The notes under the pieces are model-generated. The model did no database searches. It worked only from the letters and a program-made list of their open reading frames with translations, and had not been told where the DNA came from. The position numbers and the translations under genes were made by a program. This document shows positions 59,043-64,000 of a stretch of 64,000 nucleotides of DNA, piece after piece (position 1 is the first letter of the stretch; each line of letters opens with the position of its first letter). Source of the stretch: an uncultured Pseudomonadales bacterium (GTDB lineage Bacteria > Pseudomonadota > Gammaproteobacteria > Pseudomonadales > Azotimanducaceae); NCBI GenBank assembly GCA_947258825.1, contig CAMYJX010000001.1, positions 31,024 to 95,023 of the forward strand. Reading direction: 5' to 3'.

Positions 59043-60166
59043 ATTTCGAACTGAGCGAAGAACAGCAGTTGATCCAGGACAGCGTCGCACGTTTCGTCCA
59101 GGACAACTACGGACTGGAGGCTCGTACCGAGCTTGCGGGCAAAGATCCCGGATTCAGCAAGGCCAACTGGCAGACAATGGCGGAGCTCGGCTGGCTGGCG
59201 CTGCCGTTTGCGGAGGCTGACGGCGGTTTCGGCGGCAATCAGATCGACGTCATGGTGATCATGGAGCAGTTTGGAAAAGGCCTGGTACTGGAGCCTTACT
59301 TCGCCAGCGTGGTCATGGGCGGCGGCGCGTTGAAGCGTGGTGCCAGCGACGCAATGAGAGAAGAGATCCTTCCAGGCGTGATCGATGGCAGTCACCAGCT
59401 GACGCTGGCCTATGCCGAAAGCCAGTCGAGATTCGACCTGCACGACGTCACCACGACGGCCCGCGCAGACGGCGACCATTTTGTCATCAACGGGGCGAAG
59501 TCGGTGGTTCTGAATGCAGCCACCGCCAGCCACATCTTGGTATCCGCACGCACCAGCCGTGGGCAGATCGACGATAACGGAATCTCCCTGTTTCTGGTGA
59601 AAGCCGACGCTGACGGCCTGTCCCGCGAAGACTATCCCACTGTAGACGGCCTGCGCGCATCCGAGCTGACGCTCAAGGATGTCAGGGTCAGCGCCGATCG
59701 ACTGATCGGTGAGGCAGACAAGGGCTACGAGATCCTCAACGCCACAGCCAACGACGCGATTCTCGCGCTGGCGGCTGAGGCCGTGGGGGCAATGGAGGTT
59801 CTCTACAAGGACACCGTTGCCTATACCCAGGATCGCGAGCAGTTTGGCCACCCGCTGTCAGACTTCCAGGTGCTGCAGCACCGCATGGTGGACATGTTCA
59901 TGGAATACGAGCAGTGCAAGTCGATGCTTTATCGCGCCACCATGGAGGCCGTAGCCGGCGATCCGGAATCGGGGCAGCGAACGATCCATGCGCTGAAGCA
60001 CATCGTGGGCAAGTACGGCATCTTCATCGGCGAAAACGCCGTGCAGCTTCACGGCGGCATGGGCATGACGGAAGAACTTCGAGTCGGCCACTACTTCAAG
60101 CGCATGCTGGTCATCGATTCGCAGTTCGGCAACGCCGACTACCACCTGCAGAAGTTCGCCGCCTGA
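59039..60166 (+). CDS. Acyl-CoA dehydrogenase (second subunit of the pair)
   Basis: A 375-residue protein of the same fold: MNFELSEEQQLIQDSVARFV, WLALPFAEADGGFGGNQIDV, FVINGAKSVVLNAATASHIL and NAVQLHGGMGMTEELRVGHY. It starts at an ATG that overlaps the upstream dehydrogenase stop by 4 bp. In actinobacterial steroid-side-chain catabolism, such adjacent pairs form alpha2-beta2 heterotetramers, and the two differing C-termini here (GGASEVQ versus GGMGMTEE) fit that idea. A shared substrate longer or bulkier than fatty acids is likely. Confidence 0.88.
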   Translation: MNFELSEEQQLIQDSVARFVQDNYGLEARTELAGKDPGFSKANWQTMAELGWLALPFAEADGGFGGNQIDVMVIMEQFGKGLVLEPYFASVVMGGGALKRGASDAMREEILPGVIDGSHQLTLAYAESQSRFDLHDVTTTARADGDHFVINGAKSVVLNAATASHILVSARTSRGQIDDNGISLFLVKADADGLSREDYPTVDGLRASELTLKDVRVSADRLIGEADKGYEILNATANDAILALAAEAVGAMEVLYKDTVAYTQDREQFGHPLSDFQVLQHRMVDMFMEYEQCKSMLYRATMEAVAGDPESGQRTIHALKHIVGKYGIFIGENAVQLHGGMGMTEELRVGHYFKRMLVIDSQFGNADYHLQKFAA

Positions 60167-60248
60167 CGACCCACCGCAACCGGCCGTTCCGGACAGAGAG
60201 GGCCCGAGCCCTTAGAATGTGACCCTGGCTCATTGCAGGGGAAACAAC

Positions 60249-61070
60249 ATGGAAGGACAGGCGGTACTGGTTACGGGGGGCGCGCGCGGTATCGGCAGAG
60301 GAATGGCCGAGGCCTTTCTCGCAGCCGGCGCCAGAGTAATGGTTGCCGATCTTGGCGCGCTGGCGGGCGGCGGCAAAGCCGGCGCCGGTGACTGGACCTA
60401 CGACCTCTCAGGTGCGGACGCTCTGGCCAGCACCGTTGCAGAGCAGTCGGGCATCGGTGAAATTCGTGCCACCGAGCTGGATGTGACAAACGACGCCAGC
60501 TGCCAGGCGGCCATCCAGGCGACCCTGGACGCTTTCGGCCAGCTGGATGTCCTGGTGAACAATGCCGGCGTGGTGCAGTCCGGACCCCTGGGCGATTTCG
60601 CTGAAAGCGACTGGGATCGGATCTTCGCGATGAACACCAAGGGCATCTACCTGATGACCCGGGCGGCGCTGCCGGCGCTACGCAGGTCCGACAGCGCGTG
60701 CGTCATCAACACCGCATCCATCGCGGGCAAGAAAGGCTACCCGAACATGGTCGCCTACTGCGGCTCGAAGTTTGCGGCCATCGGAATTACCCAGGCGCTG
60801 GCGGCAGAGCTGGCGCCGGAAAACATACGCGTAAACGCCATCTGTCCGGGCATGGTGGGCACCGCCATGTGGCTGGAGCATCTGCTGCCGAGCAATACCG
60901 CCGACCCGCGTGAGAAGACGGCTGAGTTCGAGCAGGCGATGCACGCAACCATCCCCCTTGGCAGGCCTCAGACCGCACAGGACATGGGTCAGGCGGCCGT
61001 CTATCTGGCTTCTGCGGCCAACGTCACGGGCATCAGCCTCAGCGTCGCGGGCGGCTTCGAAATGAACTGA
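60249..61070 (+). CDS. SDR family oxidoreductase
   Basis: A 273-residue classical SDR. The cofactor motif is TGGARGIGRGM, then ELDVTNDAS, LVNNAGVVQSG, INTASIAGKKGYPNMVAYCG with the SKFAA Lys, and NAICPGMVGTAMW. AGGGGAAAC precedes ATG 60249. It follows the second acyl-CoA dehydrogenase by 82 bp and may act later in the same pathway as a 3-hydroxyacyl-CoA or alcohol dehydrogenase. Confidence 0.87.
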   Translation: MEGQAVLVTGGARGIGRGMAEAFLAAGARVMVADLGALAGGGKAGAGDWTYDLSGADALASTVAEQSGIGEIRATELDVTNDASCQAAIQATLDAFGQLDVLVNNAGVVQSGPLGDFAESDWDRIFAMNTKGIYLMTRAALPALRRSDSACVINTASIAGKKGYPNMVAYCGSKFAAIGITQALAAELAPENIRVNAICPGMVGTAMWLEHLLPSNTADPREKTAEFEQAMHATIPLGRPQTAQDMGQAAVYLASAANVTGISLSVAGGFEMN

Positions 61071-61103
61071 AACCGCAGCAGGACATCCCTTCGAGATGTG
61101 CTG

Positions 61104-61547
61104 TCAGACGCTCCGGTAAACGAAACGCCGGGAAAGCAGAAAATTGCTTCCGGTTGCCGCAGCGGACCCGATGATCATGGACACCAGAGGCAGGCTGGTA
61201 AGCGGACCCAGCACCAGCAGAGCGTAGACACCCAGGTTGATGCCGGCTCCCACTACCTGAATCATCAGATAGCCGGTGACGTTGGCATGGCGGACCCGAG
61301 CGCCAAAGGTATAGCGGGCGTTAAGAATAAAGGTCAGCGCAATGGCAGCGAGAAATGCTGCCAGGCGGCAGAGCAGCAGCTGCACCTCCGACTTGTTGTA
61401 TCCCGCGCCGTAGAGCAGAAACGCCAGCACCGCCATATCCAGAGCGAATCCGGCGGCCCCCACCAGCAGAAAACGCCACAGCTGGCGAAGCACCTGCTGG
61501 TGCACGGCTTGCGCATCTGGCCCGCTACCACGCAAACGCCCGACCAT
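61104..61547 (-). CDS. GtrA family membrane protein
   Basis: A 147-residue protein with four helices typical of GtrA-like flippase partners: LWRFLLVGAAGFALDMAVLA, LLLCRLAAFLAAIALTFILN (followed by ARYTFG), YLMIQVVGAGINLGVYALLV and LPLVSMIIGSAAATGSNFLL (then SRRFVY). The family helps move undecaprenyl- or polyprenyl-linked sugars across the membrane. ATG 61547 follows GAGGAGGGG closely (3-base gap); ATG 61580 is an alternative. No glycosyltransferase is adjacent. Confidence 0.82.
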   Translation of the reverse strand: MVGRLRGSGPDAQAVHQQVLRQLWRFLLVGAAGFALDMAVLAFLLYGAGYNKSEVQLLLCRLAAFLAAIALTFILNARYTFGARVRHANVTGYLMIQVVGAGINLGVYALLVLGPLTSLPLVSMIIGSAAATGSNFLLSRRFVYRSV

Positions 61548-61615
61548 ACCCCTCCTCGACTGACGACGGCTGGCGATCATCCGTACAATGAGCGTCCCGG
61601 TCAAGGTAAGATCAG

Positions 61616-62122
61616 TTGAAATCGCGAGCGGCATCCCCGGTGTACCAAGCACCCATAAGCTGCCCAATCCAGCGGGTAGAAAAAGCCTGGATAGACTACA
61701 ACGGCCACATGAACATGGCCTACTACAGCCTGGCGTTCGACCGGGGCGTTGATCATGTCTACGACCTTCTGGGCATCGGCGCTGCCTACGCCAGATCAGG
61801 CGCAGGCTCCTGCTTTATTCTCGAAGCCCGCGTCAACTACCTGCGAGAGCTGGTGCTGGACGACCCCATAGAGATCCGCTTCCAGCTGCTGGATTGGGAC
61901 GCGAAACGGCTCCACTACTTCGAACAGATGTACCACGCAGAGCAGGGCTATCTGGCGGCGACGTCCGAGCAGCTGGCGCTGCACGTCGATATGCAGACCC
62001 GGCGAGCGGCGCCGTTTTCGCCGGCGACCCAGGCCGAGATTGCCGCTCTGTTCGACGCCCACGCGGGCCTGCCCAGACCTGAGCAGGTTGGACGCGCGAT
62101 GGGCATCCCGAAGAAAACATGA
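61616..62122 (+). CDS. Hotdog-fold thioesterase
   Basis: A 168-residue 4HBT-type thioesterase: KAWIDYNGHMNMAYYSLAFD carries the DYNGHMN motif with the catalytic Asp, followed by CFILEARVNYLRELVLDDPI and a strand block LHYFEQMYHAEQGYLAATSE. It splits short or aromatic acyl-CoA esters. The start is TTG 61616 with AAGG upstream. It is close to carnitine-related and 4-hydroxybenzoyl-CoA-type thioesterases. The fumC gene follows after 12 bp, so they may be co-transcribed. Confidence 0.85.
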   Translation: MKSRAASPVYQAPISCPIQRVEKAWIDYNGHMNMAYYSLAFDRGVDHVYDLLGIGAAYARSGAGSCFILEARVNYLRELVLDDPIEIRFQLLDWDAKRLHYFEQMYHAEQGYLAATSEQLALHVDMQTRRAAPFSPATQAEIAALFDAHAGLPRPEQVGRAMGIPKKT

Positions 62123-62134
62123 TTCGCCCGCGTC

Positions 62135-63529
62135 ATGAGTAAGCAGCGGGAAGAAACTGACACCATGGGGCCAGTCATGGTGCCCGACGACCGCTATTGG
62201 GGTGCCCAGACCCAACGCAGCCTGGAAAATTTTCCCATCGGCAGCGAACGGATGCCCCTGGAAGTCGTGCATGCCTACGCGCTGGTAAAAAAGGCAGCCG
62301 CACTGGCCAATGGCGAGCTGAACGTACTGCCCCCGGAGAAAGTGGACGCCATCGTCAAGAGCTGCGACGAGATCCTTGCCGGCGACATGGATGAAGAGTT
62401 CCCGCTGGTGGTCTGGCAGACAGGATCAGGCACCCAGACCAACATGAACGTCAATGAGGTTCTGGCAAACCGGGCCACCGAACTGCTCGGCGAGGATTTT
62501 CGCGTCCGCAAGCTGGTGCGTGCCAACGACGACGTCAATGCCAGCCAGAGTTCCAATGATACCTTTCCCACCGCCATGCACGTGGCAACCTATCGGCTGA
62601 TCACCACGCGCACCCTCCCGGCACTGTCCCGCCTGCAGGCACGACTAGCGGGCAAAGCCATGGATTTCTCGACGATCGTAAAGTCCGGCCGAACCCACCT
62701 CATGGACGCCGTTCCGTTGACTCTGGGCCAGGAATTCGGCGGCTATGCGGCCCAGGTTGAGCGGGGCAGCGAAGCGTTGACCGGCAGCCTCGCGCACCTG
62801 GCGGAGCTGGCGCTTGGCGGTACCGCCGTGGGTACCGGCCTCAACGCCCCGCAAGGCTTTGCGGAGAAGGCGGTGGCACATCTGGCCAGGCTGACCGGGC
62901 TGCCGCTAGTGCCCGCGGCAAGCCGCTTCGAGGCCATGAGCGCCCACGACGCCATGGTAGAGACCAGCGGCGCCCTGAAACGCGTCGCCGTCAGCCTGAT
63001 GCACATCGCGAACCAGATACGCCTGCTTGCCAGCGGCCCCAGAACCGGACTGGCAGAGCTTCGGCTACCCGCCAACGAGCCGGGCAGCTCGATCATGCCG
63101 GGCAAAGTGAATCCTACCCAGTGCGAGGCGCTGACCATGGTTTGCGCGCAAATCATGGGCAACGACGTCACCGTTTCCCTGGCGGGTACTCACGGTCACC
63201 TGCAGCTGAACACGTTCAAGCCGGTCATCGCCTACAACCTCATCCAGTCCGCCGCGCTGCTGGCCGACGCCTGCGACAGCTTCGAGGAACGCTGCGTGAG
63301 GGGCATCGAACCCGACGTCGAGCGCATCCGCGAGGGGTTGGACCGCAGCCTGATGCTGGTAACCGTGCTGAGCCCGTCACTTGGCTACGAGAAGGCGGCG
63401 AGCATCGCCAAAAAGGCGCACGCCGAGGGGCTCAGCCTGCGGGAAGCGACGCTGTCACTGGGATTTCTAACGGAGGCCGAGTTCGACGCGCTGGTTGACC
63501 CATCGACAATGACCGGGCCATCAGGCTAG
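62135..63529 (+). CDS. fumC: Fumarate hydratase class II
   Basis: A 464-residue class II fumarase. The signature is [11 protein letters not shown], with [33 protein letters not shown] and [14 protein letters not shown] completing the superfamily blocks. It interconverts fumarate and malate in the TCA cycle and, unlike class I, is oxygen-stable and has no Fe-S cluster. ATG 62135 gives the common N-terminus ending in [18 protein letters not shown] 62165 would be the shorter alternative. Its presence among lipid-catabolic genes may simply reflect local order. Confidence 0.95.
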   Translation: MSKQREETDTMGPVMVPDDRYWGAQTQRSLENFPIGSERMPLEVVHAYALVKKAAALANGELNVLPPEKVDAIVKSCDEILAGDMDEEFPLVVWQTGSGTQTNMNVNEVLANRATELLGEDFRVRKLVRANDDVNASQSSNDTFPTAMHVATYRLITTRTLPALSRLQARLAGKAMDFSTIVKSGRTHLMDAVPLTLGQEFGGYAAQVERGSEALTGSLAHLAELALGGTAVGTGLNAPQGFAEKAVAHLARLTGLPLVPAASRFEAMSAHDAMVETSGALKRVAVSLMHIANQIRLLASGPRTGLAELRLPANEPGSSIMPGKVNPTQCEALTMVCAQIMGNDVTVSLAGTHGHLQLNTFKPVIAYNLIQSAALLADACDSFEERCVRGIEPDVERIREGLDRSLMLVTVLSPSLGYEKAASIAKKAHAEGLSLREATLSLGFLTEAEFDALVDPSTMTGPSG

Positions 63530-63548
63530 CGGGCGAGCTGCGCCTGCG

Positions 63549-64000
63549 CTAATAGCCCTCGAGGTCGCCGTAACGATTGCGATGAAAATTGACGTCGCCC
63601 AGGGTCTGCTCCGCAACCGCCGCGCGCTTGATGAAAAACCCGATGTCGAACTCGTCGGTCATGCCGATGCCACCATGCATCTGAATCCCCTCCCGGGAGA
63701 CGCGATTGTAGGTTTCTCCGACTTTCGCCTTGGCCAGGCTGGCCAGCTTGGCGATATCCGACGGGTCACGCTGCTCGTCCAGCGCGGTAAGCGCTTCGAG
63801 AACGCAGGACTTGGACAGCTCGACCTCGCAGAACATGTCCGCTGCCCGGTGCTTCAGCGCCTGGAAAGATCCGATGGGAACCCCGAACTGCTCGCGCTCT
63901 TTCAGATACTGAACCGTTCTCTCGAAGCACTCCTGGAGGCTGCCGAGCATTTCCGCAGACAAACCGATCCTGCCAATGTCGAGGGTAGGATCGAGAACGT
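63549..64000 (-). CDS. Acyl-CoA dehydrogenase, partial
   Basis: The minus-strand frame runs in from the right edge without a start and ends at 63549, giving 150 C-terminal residues. The landmarks are RTVQYLKEREQFGVPIGSFQ, ALKHRAADMFCEVELS and QMHGGIGMTDEFDIGFFIKR, which place it in the acyl-CoA dehydrogenase family, close in type to the protein at 59039-60166. A TTG at 63962 lies inside the frame but is not the start, since conserved sequence continues to the edge (LDPTLDIGRIGL). It converges on fumC. Confidence 0.88.
   Translation of the reverse strand, partial: VLDPTLDIGRIGLSAEMLGSLQECFERTVQYLKEREQFGVPIGSFQALKHRAADMFCEVELSKSCVLEALTALDEQRDPSDIAKLASLAKAKVGETYNRVSREGIQMHGGIGMTDEFDIGFFIKRAAVAEQTLGDVNFHRNRYGDLEGY

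Noticed and set aside
1..64000. CRISPR array, tRNA, rRNA, insertion sequence or prophage
   Set aside because: No spaced direct repeats of CRISPR size, no cloverleaf with a CCA-proximal stem, no transposase or phage gene was seen; the only tandem arrays are the 21-bp and 12-bp repeats listed.

Overview
The window is 64 kb of dense, high-G+C chromosomal DNA from an aerobic heterotrophic proteobacterium. It is most likely a gammaproteobacterium, judging from gene families such as lipA, hisI without hisE, rarD, M48-TPR lipoprotein, DUF3014, FemAB-like PF04339 and BtuB under a cobalamin riboswitch. A PEP-CTERM protein shows that the cell probably has an exosortase. I cannot name a genus. No phage, insertion sequence, CRISPR array, rRNA or tRNA was seen. 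The window cuts a gene at each end.

Layout. 1-2 kb: a circularly permuted ATP-grasp protein (cut by the left edge) divergent from a DUF21 membrane protein. 2-7 kb: a putative catabolic block made of a glutathione S-transferase divergent from a short SDR-fold protein with the full halohydrin dehalogenase signature, followed by a 4-hydroxyphenylacetate-hydroxylase-family flavoprotein, an alpha/beta hydrolase and a split MaoC-type dehydratase pair. 7-10.5 kb: M48-TPR lipoprotein, two doubtful small ORFs, glyoxalase I and a second GST whose stop codon lies in a 21-bp tandem repeat. 10.6-18 kb: a two-gene RND efflux system preceded by two PdhR-like operator boxes, then a rifampin-phosphotransferase-like enzyme and a small membrane protein. 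18-25 kb: LLM flavoprotein, CitE-like lyase, SDR plus carboxymuconolactone decarboxylase pair, crotonase and threonine dehydratase. 25-35 kb: flavodoxin-like protein, FemAB-like acyltransferase, DUF3014, asnS, a heterodimeric ABC exporter, a GH13 alpha-glucosidase and a second flavodoxin-fold protein. 35-38 kb: a cytochrome P450, an acyl-CoA-dehydrogenase-like flavoprotein and an SDR, all on the minus strand. 38-46 kb: the tightly packed lipA-pepA-hisI-cysS-monooxygenase run, then the cobalamin riboswitch and BtuB-like receptor. 46-56 kb: housekeeping and transport genes (HNH, rarD, gloB, cupin, tesB, CHRD/PEP-CTERM, peroxiredoxin, aspartoacylase-like, NudL, EamA, cytochrome c). 56-64 kb: an acyl-CoA catabolism region with TetR regulator and candidate operator, PaaG-like isomerase, an overlapping acyl-CoA dehydrogenase pair, SDR, thioesterase, fumC and another acyl-CoA dehydrogenase (cut by the right edge).

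How it fits together. The repeated combination of flavin oxidoreductases, P450, SDRs, crotonases, hotdog enzymes and acyl-CoA dehydrogenases points to breakdown of hydrophobic or unusual organic acids through CoA thioesters. The halohydrin dehalogenase candidate next to a GST and CoA-type enzymes is the most unusual element, since it would add epoxide/halohydrin chemistry to such a pathway. All functions are inferred by reading motifs; no database search was run.
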